64,000 nt of DNA from Rhizophagus clarus (GCA_015698045.1 BLAL01000079.1:682001-746000), one strand, 5' to 3'; shown: positions 34,592-47,775, counted from the stretch's first letter. A program made the numbers and translations. The notes: a model not told the origin generated them from the sequence alone.

Positions 34592-36253
34592 TAAACTGTA
34601 TATTTCTGATCAATGCAGTGATATAAATTTTAATGCAATGCTTAAAATAATTAATTTTACAATAGATGACACATAAATTATGACAATGAATGACAATTGG
34701 ATGCGGAAATTAAAAATGTAATTACTGCGCATGAAGGTGTTAATTTAATATCCAAACCGAGATTGTCGAAATGTCCGGACTGTAGCGGGAAAGTCTGAAC
34801 TTTAAATATGAAGTGATTTTCCAATTATGGAAAGGTTGTTTGTGCGGTTGAATGATAGTTACATTCATAATAAATATACACGAGACCTCTATTAATTGAA
34901 GAGAAGAAATAATGAAAAAAGAGAAGCAACACAAGACTCTTTTCAAATATGCAAGCCATTCATAACACAAAGAAAGAGAGAGATTTTTTTTTTTTTAGCC
35001 TTAATTGATATAGCATGATACATGATACAAAAAAAAAATCTTCCCCTTGGCATGTATACCTTTAATGCATTTGACATCACAATCTTCTGCAAATTTAAAA
35101 AATTCGGCGAATTTGTAATCATTTTTTTTTTTTATCGATTATCGGCCATACTTCTACTCCAATTATTTAAACACATTTTGTACAATATTAGCTTATTAAG
35201 GTTGAAAGATGTTATTTATACAAAAGTTTCCCACCAAATAAAAAGTCAGTATAAATAAAATATATTATATATTATATATTATATATTATATATATATATA
35301 TATATATAGTATATATTATCAGTTATTTATTTAAAATAGTTTAACTGTTAATACTTTAATGTTTGTTTATTGTGATGTTTGTATTTCTGATTTGATCAGT
35401 GATATGATTAACGTTCTTTAAAGGAAAGCTTGTTGTCACAAAATTTCCCCCTTTCTAATTTTTTTTTTTTTTTTTCTCCGACCATTCTCAATTGTTCTGA
35501 TTGTTTGTAAAAATATTCCTTTTTGCCGCATTCAAATAACAGATAAGAATTAGTTAAAATCATAATATTTTGTATAACATATAAATTAATTAAATAAGCA
35601 TAAACCGGAGCCAATGGCGCAGCCATCAACATTCATCGACCAACCGTGTCAATTCGGTGAATTAAAATAGCGGGTCTTTTAGAAATTTGCCGAAAGTGCA
35701 ACAACAAAATGGAGAATTTATGTTGTGTACTCTTTTGAATATCGTTAGTTTACTTTTTATATTTTTTATATTGTAGCATACATCCTAAATAAAGAGAATT
35801 CGCTATTTGCAATCGGTGTAACTTTTTTTTTTTTTAACAGTTGCTTTATATCCCTTTTTTTTATAGTATAGTACAAAATATTACATTATAACTAATATAA
35901 ATGCTTTAAGTATATTATTTTTTCGGTAAACAGTATAGTAGTTTATCATCACACCAATTTTCACTTTATTTTTTTTTTTTTTTTTTTTTTTTTTCCTCTT
36001 CCCCTATTTTTTTTTTCCTCTTATTCACATTGTTTTTAAATTATAGAAGAAATAAAAAAAAAAATATTTTTTTTTGTATATATATATATATATATCTATC
36101 TATATCCATATATATATATATATACATACGCATCTTTTCCGTTTTCTAAAAGGAAAAAAAACAATCAACTCCCTATTTTTTTTTTATTTTTTCTCTTTCA
36201 TATATATATATAATTTCACGAAAAAAAAAAAAAAAAAAAAATATTTTTTCAAA
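31631..36253. other. Long AT-rich intergenic region, no gene seen
   Basis: Contains poly-A/T tracts (about 32918-32938, 33781-33796, 34546-34582, 35968-35994), TATATA runs (35262-35308, 36079-36125) and a few less biased stretches (33160-33560, 33960-34450). No frame with protein-like composition and no tRNA or rRNA was recognised. The last several hundred bases are the promoter/5' UTR of the regulator gene at 36254; the pyrimidine-rich run before the ATG is typical of AT-rich fungal promoters. Confidence 0.55.
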
Positions 36254-38776
36254 ATGGAAACATCACGAAGAACGTTTCCTTCTCTATCACCTTATTCACT
36301 AAATGATACGCATATACCAGCGTCTCAACAACCACCTACATTTCATTATGATTCAAATGACCACCAAAGACTATATACTCCTTCTGAACATCATATACCT
36401 TCTTACTCTTCATACGCTAATAATCCTAGAGTGAGAACTGGTGCTGATACAAGTACTTCAAAACAAAGTAGCAGTTTGGGTATGATGAATTCAGGTTTAG
36501 GCGTTGAAGAGGGAAGTTCCGGAACAATGAAACGAACAAATAAAACTCACGTACCAAGCGCTTGTGTCAATTGTAAGCGAGCTCACCTTGCTTGTGACGG
36601 TAAGTTGTGTGTTTTTTCGTCTTTTCTTTCTTTTTTCCTTTTTCCTTTTTCCTTAAGAAAAGAAATTAGTAATAATTATTACGTAAGAAAAAAAAAAAGA
36701 AATAAGTTCGCTTGCAGAGAGGTCGATATAATTAAAGATTCATAATTAGTTTAATTAAATTCCTTATTTCCCTAATTAAGTTTCGACCCCTTACATAAAT
36801 TATGTACATTCATTATCATTCGGGTTGTTTGTGTATCGGAAAATTTTCTTTTTTTTTTTTTTGATGAATCGGAGATTATAGAGTTTATATTTCATATGAA
36901 TTCTTTTTTTTTTTAAAAAAAAAAAAAAAAAAATATTAATCATAACACGTTTTTACATCTTGCATAATTGTACATAGTATATTTTTTTTTTCTTTTATTA
37001 ATAAAAAAATTTTTTTTTTTTTTTTTAGTGTCGCGACCTTGCAAAAGATGTGTAGCCCTTGGAAAAGTGGATACTTGTATTGATATAAAACATAAAAAGC
37101 GCGGAAGACCAAAGTTGAAGGATAAGAAACCTCATCCGTACAATACTCACGCAACTGCAGATGCAAAGACTTGGGTTCAAAACCCGCAATTTCTTCCTCC
37201 GGCTACTACCAATTCAAATCCAAATTTACATCAACAAAACGATCAACCTCCAAATTCCTCTACACTTATTCAAACAACACAACATTCATCTTCCAGACAT
37301 CATTTGCATCATAATAATCATAATCGTCATCATTCAACACCTTATATTAAATCACCAAAATTCATACCTAGACAACAAACATATCCACAACAAGACAATA
37401 CACCTGTTATTACAATGTTTTTAGCAATTGATAATATTGCTTGTGCGAGAGTTTCTGATGAATGTCTTGGGATAATGGGTTATTATCCATCAGAATTGGT
37501 TCATAAATCTTTGTACGAATACGTACATACTCAAGATAGGGAAAAATTACGAAAAATGATTTCATCATTATTAGATGATGCGAATCGATTTTATAATCAA
37601 ACTAATCATCAACATCAATATCAATTTTCATCTCCTTTATCCGATCTGATAACAACCGAAGATCCGGGATTTTCACAAATTAATCCTGAAATTTTGCAAG
37701 TACCAGCTCAAGGAGGTCAAATAATTGAAATTTCAGACGTTTTACATCTGAAACAAAGAATAGGTCCATATGATATGTACGAAGTGAGGATGTATTTGGG
37801 TGGTGGCTTTTACGCAGATTTAACACGTAAAGAAACTTGGAATAAGTTATATATTGTCGCACTTTTCAAGCGTATCAAATCTGGAACTTCTTTTTCAAAC
37901 GAAGGGTCAAATTACGTTCAACCGAGAGTGAATGGAAATTTTTCAACACAAATCACTTCACCACCAACTACCACAATTGATCCCGCTTTGTTAACCATGC
38001 ATACTTCAATTAACAATAATAATATTGGTTCACCTAATTCGAGTTTAGGTGTAGTAAGGTCAGGTCTTTTAAGTCCTGTTTTGTCTCCAAGACAACCTGA
38101 GATTGGGCCATCACCACCTTTATACAATGAAATAAATCATTCACCCCATTCATCCCATTCATCACATACTTATTTTGGCCACAGAAAACCACTTCATCCT
38201 TGCAACTCACATGATCATTCTTCGCAAGATCGAAATATTTCAGAAACATTTTCTTCATTTGTTTCTCGTCCAAATCCGATTACACCTATCATATCTCGAC
38301 ATGAACCTCTTGTCTCACCTTCAACTTGTTCACCTTCATCTTGCTCATCTTCAACTTGTTCATCTTCAACTTGTTCACCTCCAACTTGTTCACCTTCAGG
38401 GTCACAGTCACCATTTTCATTTGAAAGGCGACCATCAGCATTTAATTCGGTTAGATCCCCTCCCGCTTTATCTATTCCTTTTTACAACGAAATAGAAAAC
38501 AAATCTTTAGATTCTTCGCCATATACTATCAATCAATCAAATCGTTTTCATAATAATAACAACAATAATAATGATAATATTGCTTTTCATTCACATCAAA
38601 ACAATCATGATGAAATATCTTCGGACAATTCCTTCCCTACGTTTCGAAATAATGAACGAGTAGAAGACATGGTGATTCCTACTATACCGAGAAAAACATC
38701 ATCACATATGAGTGCAGTTAGAGATGGCTCTACCTCAACAACAAGGATGAGTGTAAATTCTTTATTATGTAATTAA
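36254..38776 (+). CDS. Zn2Cys6 transcription factor with PAS-like domain
   Basis: The clearest intact gene. Exon 1 36254-36599, intron 36600-37028 (GTAAGT...TTTTTTAG, 429 nt, long for this window), exon 2 37029-38776: 2094 nt, 697 residues. The binuclear zinc cluster Cys104-x2-Cys107-x6-Cys114-x5-Cys120-x2-Cys123-x8-Cys132 has fungal-specific spacing and is completed only by splicing; a basic KKRGRPK (AT-hook-like) follows at 138-144. From about 240 a PAS-like region reads ITMFLAIDNIACARVSDECL...GYYPSELVHKSLYEYVH, running to about 400 (LYIVALFKRI). The C-terminus is low complexity with repeated STCSP units. The architecture recalls the ERT1/AcuK/RDS2 type, which controls gluconeogenic carbon use in ascomycetes; that role is inference. 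ATG 36254 is preceded by AAAA and starts a normal N-terminus; the open frame further upstream is TATA/poly-T UTR. Confidence 0.93.
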
Positions 38777-40891
38777 TTCATAATTTCCAAAGGTTTTTTT
38801 TTTTTTTTTTTTTTTTTTCTTGGAGGTGTTGGATTATATATGGTTTGCGACGTAATTATGGAAAGGGAATTGTTAGGTTCATTACTGGTGCCCTCCTCAA
38901 TTTTTTAATGATTTCTTATACAGTTGATTTAAAACACGTGGTTTGAAATTTAGGTTTTTGGATGTGAGTTATTTTATATATATATTCTTTTTTTTAAATA
39001 CATATACATATACATTTATATACATATTTCTTCCTATTATATACATATACTTTGGAGGGTGTCTTTAAAATTTGTGTAAATTTTTTTTTCTTTTTTGTGT
39101 GTGTTTTTTTTTTCCTTTACTTTTTATTTTTATCACAACAAAACCTCCTGATTTTAGCAGGTGGAAAAATCATTGGATAAGTTGAGATGGGTGAATACTG
39201 AGCGAGATGGGTTTTTAAGAGATATTATTTAATGGGGATCGGCATGTTATAAGTTATGATTTTCACTTCCCTATGGAATTCTCTCTTTTTAAATGATATT
39301 TACTTTTTCATGGAATTTCTCTTTTTTATTTATAATAGCGATCAATCCGATCAATATGATCAATATATTCTTCAATCCCTATATTATTCCTATGATCATT
39401 CTTTTCATCACATTTTTTATAGTACTCCCCACAAATATATTACTAGTCCGTCGACCGGAAATAGCCCATTCTTGCACATATTTTATCATTTCAAATTAAC
39501 TTTTCCAATCTTTAAAATAGTTTTTTTTCTTTTGTATAGAAATTTTTTTTTCTTGCTATTAGATTCTTATATATATATATATTATTATTATTATATATTG
39601 ATCTCTTTTTTTTTGGTTATATCCATTGTATTTTATTTATTTATTTATTATTATATATTATTTTATTGCATATATTTATTATTATTTATTATTATTTATT
39701 ATTATTTAATTTTTATATTAGTGATGGTATACTTACAATATAGTATGAACGTGGTTTTTTTTTGTGATAAAATTTCTTTACGAAATTTATTAAACGTTTG
39801 GGGATATATATATACATATTTATTTTTAAATTAAGGACATACTGTTTCCTTTTAAATTGTACACTTTTTATTTTATGTTAGTTTCTTAAACTTGTAAAAA
39901 AAAAAAAATATATTGTGCGTTGCAGATTTACGCAATTTTTGTCTATATAATAAATAATTTCTTATAACTTACGCTTTGTATCAAAAAAAAAAAAAAAAAA
40001 AAACGAGATAAATTTTTTAAAGTGTGATACAACAAAGGCTCGAATTAAACATATAGCAGTACATCAATTTTATACGGTTTATAATCTTTTAGTGAAATGT
40101 ATTACGTTACTACGTTATTAGAAAATTAGATTATATAAGATTATATAAGATTATGTAATATTGTTATAACTTTGATTTGTCCGAATAAATCCTGTGTAAA
40201 ATTAAAATAAATTTCGGAAAATCGATACACATTGAGAAAAGTTTAGAAGAGACTTTTTTTGTATTGCAAAAGGATTGGTTTTTAAACAAATGTAATCTAC
40301 GCTTATTATAGATACGCAACAACTATTTTTCCTTTACTAATTTTTTTTTTTTTTTTAGGATCTTTTGGAGACATCCCTATTTGAAGATCTTATGAAAAAA
40401 AAAAAAAAATTTCCTTGATTGTCTATTGGTGCCATCATAAGTGATACGATCGTATAGATTTATATTAATGTCAAAATAAAAACGGTCTAGATTCAATTCA
40501 TTGCGGATATTAAAAAAACCTTATCGGCGATTTTTTTGTATTCAGATGATTTGATGATTTTCATTCGTTTTTCCAAATGTGATTATAATTCAAAAAATGA
40601 AAATATTAACTTTTTTCATAATTTCCGATAAATTGAGAAACAGACTACGCCAAATTGATTATGCATATATATCTTAAACGATACTTACCTAATAAAATAA
40701 ACGAATTACTTTGAAACATTTCAATTTTCAACCATAAAAGATCGACCAACAAATCAAATTATAACGTATTAAGATTACACAAATATTATTTTAAAAAATC
40801 ACCTAGAATTAATTATATATAATTGGGTTAGATACTTGAAATGAAGTATTATAATATTATGTAATTAAAATTTTGTCGTTGTACATGTCAC
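38777..40891. other. 3' flank and AT-rich intergenic DNA
   Basis: Begins with the 3' UTR of the regulator gene, including a 25-nt T run. A Phe/Tyr/Ile-rich open frame at 39256-39834 reflects T-rich DNA and was not accepted as a gene. Nothing else recognised. Confidence 0.5.
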
Positions 40892-41039
40892 CTAAACTAA
40901 ATTCTGTCCACTTAAATTTAATACAAAACTAAACTAAATTCTGTCCACTTAAATTTAATACAAAACTAAACTAAATTCTGTCCACTTAAATTTAATACAA
41001 AACTAAACTAAATTCTGTCCACTTAAATTTTAATACAAA
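40892..41039. repeat. 37-bp tandem repeat, four units
   Basis: CTAAACTAAATTCTGTCCAC plus TTAAATTTAATACAAAA repeated exactly every 37 bp from 40892 (40929, 40966, 41003), nearly without variation, so the expansion is recent. Non-coding. Confidence 0.9.
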
Positions 41040-41989
41040 ACAATTAGATATAATTTTAAATCAAATTATATAATTTTTTTTTTGCCAAATTGATGAATAA
41101 TAATAATAAAAACCGATTTTACTAAACCATCTTGTAACATTTGATATTATGATTATATATTATATTAATAGTTTTAAATGTTAATTATATTATTCATTAT
41201 ATATCAAAGTTGTATTACTAAAATGGTTCGCATCTTGAGTGATAATATTGATCATGTTTATGCGATCCATTTTTTAGTACAAATTAAGTCACAGCAATAA
41301 TAAATAGCTAATCACATGATTCTATCCAGCATTAAAATAATTTTGGCAGAACTTATAAAATCTAATTATTAAATACTTTTAATTGTAATATATTAGGAAT
41401 TTATCAAAAATCTGGAATTTTTAGGGTACAGATGGCTTTTTTTTAACCAATTCTTTTTATTTTTAATTTTTTTTTTAAAAAATATATGAAAAATATTATT
41501 ACTATACAGATTAGCTTCAAATATGGAGGTGAATATTGGAAAAGAGGACTAAATGGTTAAAAAAATTTACTTTTAAATAAAAATATTTTGAATCAGATAA
41601 TCAAATTTGAATCTATTTTACTTAAAAACTTTTTTTTGAAAAAAATTTCAATTTGATCCTTTTTCTCAGCATTCATCCCCATATATTAATTTCAATTTTA
41701 TAATTTATTAAATCAAAGTTTTAGTAAATTTATCAAAAAAATTATTTTTTTAAGTATTATATTAAAAAAAAAAAAAATAAATTTTTATTTTAGAGTTTTG
41801 CTAATTTGCCTTTTCCAGTTAAATCATCTGGGTCAAATCACCTTCTATAAAAATTTTATAAACTTAATATTTTATATTAATTTTTATTAGCTAATTTTAT
41901 TTTTTGCAAAAGTAAAAATAAAATAAAATAAAATTTATTTATAAGTTAAAAAGCTAAATAAAATTATATATTCTTTGCTGAAATCTTCA
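41040..41989. other. AT-rich DNA, no gene seen
   Basis: No supported feature. Confidence 0.5.
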
Positions 41990-42560
41990 AATCAACCACA
42001 ATATTTTAATGATACCTTTTCAATATCTTCACGATAACATCCCAACTTTTAAAATGATGTCGTGATGATATAGTTATGATAATCTTAACGACACCTTTTC
42101 AGTAACTTCACGATATTAGAATTTGATATCATTCTGATATTGTTCTGATATCATATCGATTTTTGTAGTCTAATATTGTAAAGATATTGAAAAGGTATTG
42201 TTATGGTTGTCAATGTCATAAAGATGTTGAAAAGATATCATTAAGATTATTATAACTATATCATTATGACATCATTTTAAAAGTTGGGATGTCATCGTGA
42301 AGATATTGAAAAGGTATCATTACAATTATCATAATTATGTCGTCACTATATCATTTAAAAATTGTGATGTTATCGTGAAGATGTTGAAAAAATATCATTA
42401 TGATAGTGTTAGGTTATTATAATTATATTGTTACGAATATCATTTAAAAATTAAAATTATCGTAAGTTGTTGAAAAAGTATCATTAGGACATTATAATTA
42501 TGTCGTTATAATATCATTAAGATTGCTAAATATTTATTCAAATATCGGGATGACATTTAA
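41990..42560. repeat. Diverged GATATCATTATGA-type repeat
   Basis: Repeated words such as 'GATATTGAAAAGGTATCATTA' and 'TATAATTATGTCGT' in both orientations at roughly 60-70 bp spacing. Related in vocabulary to 12100-12620. Non-coding. Confidence 0.5.
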
Positions 42561-42715
42561 CAGTATCAAGATGAATAATAAAACTTAGTAGATACATTTA
42601 ATAAATTAAAATCAATTTTAATTGGCTTGAATTAATTTTATTTATTATAATATGCAATTATAATATTGTGAATTACGGTAATTAAAGGAAGAATATCCCC
42701 CCTCTCCGGATAATA

Positions 42716-43340
42716 TAAAATAATGTGATGATATTGGTATAACTCTAATATTATATTGCAACTTGTTAAAAAAATGTGAATTAATAAGTGTCTAGATCAC
42801 GATGCAAGTTTTGCGAAATTAAAAATATGATCGTACCTGGTAAATTACTTAGACACATCTCTCTCTCCAGATAGTTAATAAAAATAATGTAATGATATCG
42901 TTATGACACTAATAATTATATTAAAACATTAAAAATGTTGAATTGATAAGTAAAACGTAAGTTTTGCGAAACTAAAAATATGATCATACCTGATTAATTT
43001 AAGCTGAAACACTTTGAACCTACAAAAAAAAGAAAAATAAAAGAAACGTTATAACGTTGTTAAAAAAAAATAAATAAAATAAAGGAAATTTATTCTTATA
43101 AAAAAAAGTTCATTTCGCATTTCTCTGTCCAAATGGTTAACATAAACAACGTAATGATATCATTATGATGTTGATATTATATTGAAACTTGTTAAAAATG
43201 TGAATTGATAAGTGTCTGGATTATGATGCAAGTTCGTGAAATTTAAAGATACGATTGTACCTGGTAAATTATTAAACATCTCTCTTTTTGGATGCTAACC
43301 TGAAACAACGTAATGATATCATTATAACGCTGAACAATCG
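42716..43340. repeat. ~165-bp tandem repeat, diverged
   Basis: Units start 'AATGATATCRTTATGAC' near 42721, 42889, 43149 and 43311 (steps 168, 260, 162) and share 'GTGAATTGATAAGTGTCT', 'GCAAGTTTTGCGAAAYTAAA' and 'ATGATCGTACCTGGTAAATT'. The third step carries extra AT-rich DNA. Non-coding. Confidence 0.6.
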
Positions 43341-43914
43341 CATTCCCAAGTACAAAGCCTTTCCAAAAAAGTATTAGTTGTAACATTTCTAAACGAAGAA
43401 AAATAAAAAGATAAAACACAACATTTACAAGTTCCTTAAAAAAGAGAGGAAATAATATTATACCAAAACTTTATTTGCGTACATTGTCAAATTTCGTCAC
43501 AAATATTTTGTCACAAATATTATTAAACACAGAAATTAAAAAAAACCAATAAGTAAATAAAAATACAATCTGAATTTCTGTTATATTAAAAAAGATTTCT
43601 GGTAAACAACAATATTTGCACAGCGAGGACTTGATAAAAAGAAAAACAATTGGTATGGTTATAAATAATTATTTTTGTTTCATACCTTGCGTTATTACAC
43701 TAGAATAAAATAAAGACACGCATATGATTGTTGATATTATAATTAAAAAACTTTTTCTCATACTGTTGAGAGCGGAGAGAAAAGGATGTAGAAATAATAA
43801 CTGCTGTGTGAATATTTTAACAAACAAACAAAGATTTTGATTGGACGATCAATACAAAGTCAGTTATGTGATTATATGATATCATTTACATAATATCAAA
43901 ATGATATCGTTGCA
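43341..43914. other. Intergenic, no gene seen
   Basis: No supported feature. Confidence 0.45.
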
Positions 43915-44065
43915 ATTATTTAATTATATTGTGAATAGATATAATAAAAGAATCATCAAATATTGTACCATGATAAAGCTTATAGCCGTAAAATAATAAT
44001 TATTTTTTTATCCATAACTTACTTTTCGTATTATAAATAAAGAGAACTTTCTGTACGCAATCAAA
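43915..44065 (-). pseudogene. 3' fragment of the repeat-family gene at 49010-50766
   Basis: Closely similar to 48953-49100 (shared AAAGAATCATCAAATATTGTAC, the AAAATAATAATTATTTTTT tract and KNNYYFTA at the coding end). It holds only the last two dozen codons and 3' flank, so it is a truncated paralogue, about 5 kb from the larger copy and in the same orientation. Confidence 0.7.
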
Positions 44066-44185
44066 TAAAGGTATAATATTTATCATTACCAAGATAAATT
44101 AAATAAATCTAATTATTTAATGAGAAGGTTATATCAACAATTGTAGAATTGAAATAATAACGAAGTAATGTATCTCAAATAAAAC

Positions 44186-45183
44186 TAGGACTCTGATCAG
44201 TTTTGGTAATTACTGAACCGTACTAACCAGTTTTGGTATCAGGGCAGTTTCAGTTTTATGATTTATTGAACTGAAACTTTCAGTTTCAGTATCAGTTTTG
44301 TGATTTACTGAACTGATTTACCGATAATAAAAACATTTTTTTTTTATAAGAAAAACGTTTTTTTATTAAATAATGTAGTTAAAAAAAAACGTTGCAAAAC
44401 ATTTTTTACATAAATGTTTGATATAAAAAATAACATTTCGCGACGTTATTTTTGCAGAGCTTGTAAAAAAACGTTGCAAAATGTTTTTTACATAAACGAT
44501 TTGATAAAAAATAACAATTCGCAATGTTATTTTTGCGAACATTGTAAAAAATGTTGCGAAATGTTTTTTACATAAATGATTTGATAAAAAAAATAACGTT
44601 TTGCAATGTTATTTTTGTGGAACTTGTAAAAAACGTTGCAAAATATTTTTTACATAAATAATTTAATATGAAAAATAACGTTTTACAACATTATTTTTGC
44701 GAACATTGTAAAAAACGTTGCAAAACGTTTTTTATATAAACGTTTGATATAAAAAAATAATGTTTCGCAACGTTATTTTTGCAAAACTTGTAAAAAACGT
44801 TGCGAAATGTTTTTTACATTAGAAATTTAATATAGAAAACAACGTTTTATAACGTTATTTTCCTTTTTATTTAAAAACGTTGTGAAATGTTTTTATAAAA
44901 CGATTTAATATAAAAAAAACGTCTCGCAACATTTTTTTTGTCACTTTAATAAAAAACGTTGCAAAACGTTTTTTTATGGATAATTTGATAAGAAAAAATC
45001 ATTTCACAACTCTTTTTTTGCTAAATGTTGCGAAACGTTTTTTTACTAAAAACGTTTGGTAAATCAGTTCGATTTTTGGTAATTACTGATCAGTTTCGGT
45101 AATCATTAATACCGATACTGATTAATTCAGTTCAGTATCGGTTTTTGCAAAAACTGAATTTAACCAAACTGATCGGAGTCCTA
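44186..45183. mobile_element. hAT-like non-autonomous element, second large copy
   Basis: Starts TAGGACTCTGATCAGTTTTG and ends with ACTGATCGGAGTCCTA. Flanks AATAAAAC (44178-44185) and AATAGAAC (45184-45191) form an 8-bp duplication with one mismatch. Like 1394-3176 it has subterminal 'CAGTTTCAGTATC' words and a core of AACGTTGCGAAACGTT / AACGTTTCGCAACGTT palindromes, but a different unit (AAAAACGTTGCAAAACG, TTTTTACATAAA, TTTGATA, AAAAATAACGTT). Non-coding. Confidence 0.82.
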
Positions 45184-45191
45184 AATAGAAC

Positions 45192-46517
45192 AACAACAAA
45201 AGCAGAAGCTACAATACGATCAATAAGATCACAATAATTGGGATCAAGACTTAGTTGAGTATGAAAATAAATGGATAATGTTTATAACTAATATAGAAAC
45301 TTAGTTCATAGAAACAGACTTAAAAATATTTAAAGAAATATAAAACAGATTGTTTTAATTAATTAAGAACTATAATTTATTGGATGCAGTGCGTAGGACA
45401 ATTTTGATTATATGATGATTGATAATTGAAATGAGGGTTGACGAAATGAAGGTGGTTGAGAAGATTGTTAAGATTCGCCAGAAGCAAATATATCGTTTTG
45501 ATTATTAAAAAAAAATTGTATTGTTTGATTATCATTACTTTTTCCTTCCAAATTGGTTATAATTTGCATAATATTTTAGAAAAAATTTTCACATCTCTGA
45601 AATATACTGTATTATCTTTTAATTAGCAATTATTTATTTAGGATTTTTTATTAATAAAGAATAAAACAATCAAATAATGGTGTACTTGTCACCAAGAATA
45701 AATAAAATATATATGTATATATCAATAAATCCCCAACTTTATTAATGTATTAAAACGATAACAATTTTTTATCAATTATTCATATGATATTAGTATTAAT
45801 TTATTGTATGTTAATATAAAATAAAAAAAATAATTTTTAAGAATTAAATTTAAATAATACCGCCAACATATCATTATGATATCATATCTGATATTTTATT
45901 ATTCGTATAAAATTTTACCCTTTACAAAAAACCAGAAACCATTAAGTTTTGTCTTGCTAACCAGTATATCTGGACAAACTTGGAAAATAAAAAAAAATTT
46001 CAAGTCTTATCTTTGCTACTGCAACCAAATAAAACTTAAAATAAAACTTTACAGAAAAAAAAAAATTATTTCGCTTTAATTATTAAAAAAAAAAGTTCAT
46101 GATATGCTGAGTCTCCTATGTGGATTACAAAAAAAAAAAAAAAATATTAAAACAAATCAAATTAAAATATTGATGATGATAATTATCATTACCTCGTAAT
46201 ATCTTCTCACTTTTTTTTTCAATAATTTTGTACACCTGGCTACCATAAATGAATTATTAAAAAAAGCTGATTAAAACGTATGATTAAAATAAAAGAAAAT
46301 TATCAAAAATTGAAATACTAATCATTACCTTGTGTATTAAAAATATGAACCTTTCCATTTATTTTTTTTTTTAAAAAAAAACTAAACATCTTCTCCTTAA
46401 ATTTACGAATTATTAAAAAATTCTTTTTCTCTGCTGCCTGCATTAAAAAATTTATATTATTAAATCGAAAAAAAAAATTAAATATATAATTAAATTAAAA
46501 TTATAATTTTTTGTATC
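45192..46517. other. AT-rich intergenic DNA
   Basis: No gene recognised. A short open frame at 45876-46079 has no supporting motif. Confidence 0.45.
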
Positions 46518-47084
46518 CTAATTATTTCTTATGAAGGCTTTATTAATTATTTCTGAAGGTGACATGAAACCTGGTTTGTATGGGGTTGAAGCTCTTTCCT
46601 GAGTACAATTATTCTGTTCATGCCCTTGCATCCAACATTTTAAACACGCATTTATATACTGCAGTAAGATGTTGGAACAATGCCTAAAACTGTGTCCATA
46701 ATATGAACATGCATGACATAGATCCTTAAAACCAATAATTGGAGCCATCCAGTTAGTAGAAGTTGATAATTCAACATCATCAGCGAAAAATTTAGGTAAT
46801 AGTGCAAGTGCTCCCCCTCCAGATAGTGGTACTTCTTCTGATGGTACTGCTCTTCCTGACCGCTTTCTTACTTCTGATTCCTTTCTTGCCTTCCCTGATG
46901 TTGTTAGGTCCCTTACAATACATATCAAATCATTAACAGAACGTGACTGTTCTTTGATGGTTTTAGAAAAACTCTCTATTGCCTTAAATGCATTAGAAAC
47001 TAATTTTGCATTTTCTTGACATATTTCTAAAAATTGGATTTTTAATTTTTGATCCTTATTTACAATAATAAAACCTTCTTCCAT
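46518..47084 (-). CDS. Double CCHC zinc-knuckle protein, 188 residues
   Basis: Start chosen at ATG 47084 (MEEGFIIVNKDQKL); the frame extends 15 codons upstream but without an ATG. An N-terminal helical stretch (residues 10-65, ICQENAKLVSNAFKAIESFS) could form a coiled coil. Two zinc knuckles follow: Cys123-x2-Cys-x4-His-x4-Cys136 (CHACSYYGHSFRHC) and Cys147-x2-Cys-x4-His-x4-Cys160 (CLKCWMQGHEQNNC), as in Gag-type and other single-stranded nucleic-acid-binding proteins. Between them and the N-terminus lies SEEVPLSGGGALALLPKFFA. The knuckle resembles the C-terminal one of the MULE transposase, so it may be a transposon-derived fragment. No interruption in frame. Function unknown. Confidence 0.6.
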   Translation of the reverse strand: MEEGFIIVNKDQKLKIQFLEICQENAKLVSNAFKAIESFSKTIKEQSRSVNDLICIVRDLTTSGKARKESEVRKRSGRAVPSEEVPLSGGGALALLPKFFADDVELSTSTNWMAPIIGFKDLCHACSYYGHSFRHCSNILLQYINACLKCWMQGHEQNNCTQERASTPYKPGFMSPSEIINKAFIRNN

Positions 47085-47199
47085 TTTTCTTTGTGATATC
47101 AAGAGTAATAAAATGTTTAGGAAATGCAATTATACGAAGGTGACAACAGAATGAAATTAATAAAAAAATAAAGAAAATAAAATTATATATCTATTAAAC

Positions 47200-47775
47200 G
47201 AGGTAAAAAAAAAATTATTTATCGAACGAAGATGAAGAAAAAATTATTTATCAAATGAGGGCGAAGAAAAAATATTTATCAAACGAAAGCGAAGAAAAAT
47301 TATTTATTGAACGAGTGTGAAGAAAAAATATTTATCAAATGAAAGCGAAGAAAAAATTATTTATCGAATGAGGGTGAAGAAAAAATTATTTATTAAACGA
47401 GAGTGAAGAAAAAATTATTTATCAAACAAGAGTGAAGAAAAAATTATTTATCAAACAAGAGTGAAGAAAAAATTATTTATTGAACAAGGGTGAAGAAAAA
47501 ATTATTTATCGAATAAGGGTAAAGAAAAAATTATTTATCAAATAAAAGGTAAAGAAAAAATTATTTATCAAATGAAAGGTGAAGAAAAAATTATTTATCG
47601 AATGAAAGGCAAAGAAAAAATTATTTATTGAACGAAAGGCGAAAAAAAATTATTTATCAAACAAAAGCGAAGAAAAATTATTTATCAGATGAATGCAAAG
47701 AAAAATTATTTATCAGATGAAGGCGAAGAAAAATTATTTATCAGACAAAGGCAAAGAAAAAATTATTTATTTGGA
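47200..47775. repeat. 27-28 bp minisatellite, about 20 units
   Basis: GAAGAAAAAATTATTTATC followed by RAAYRARRGY repeated head to tail. Units differ by single transitions and length changes in the A run. Directly upstream (minus-strand sense) of the zinc-knuckle ORF. Not a CRISPR: there are no unique spacers and the genome is eukaryotic. Confidence 0.9.

Noticed and set aside
34740..34970. 76-codon minus-strand open frame with a hydrophobic stretch
   Set aside because: No start context, splice pattern or similarity recognised; length is expected by chance in AT-poor patches.
39256..39834. 192-codon open frame rich in Phe, Tyr, Ile
   Set aside because: T-rich DNA with long homopolymers; composition is that of the background, with no motif and no splice context.
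47200..47775. Regular short repeats that might suggest a CRISPR array
   Set aside because: Units are contiguous with no unique spacers, and the window is eukaryotic; it is a minisatellite.
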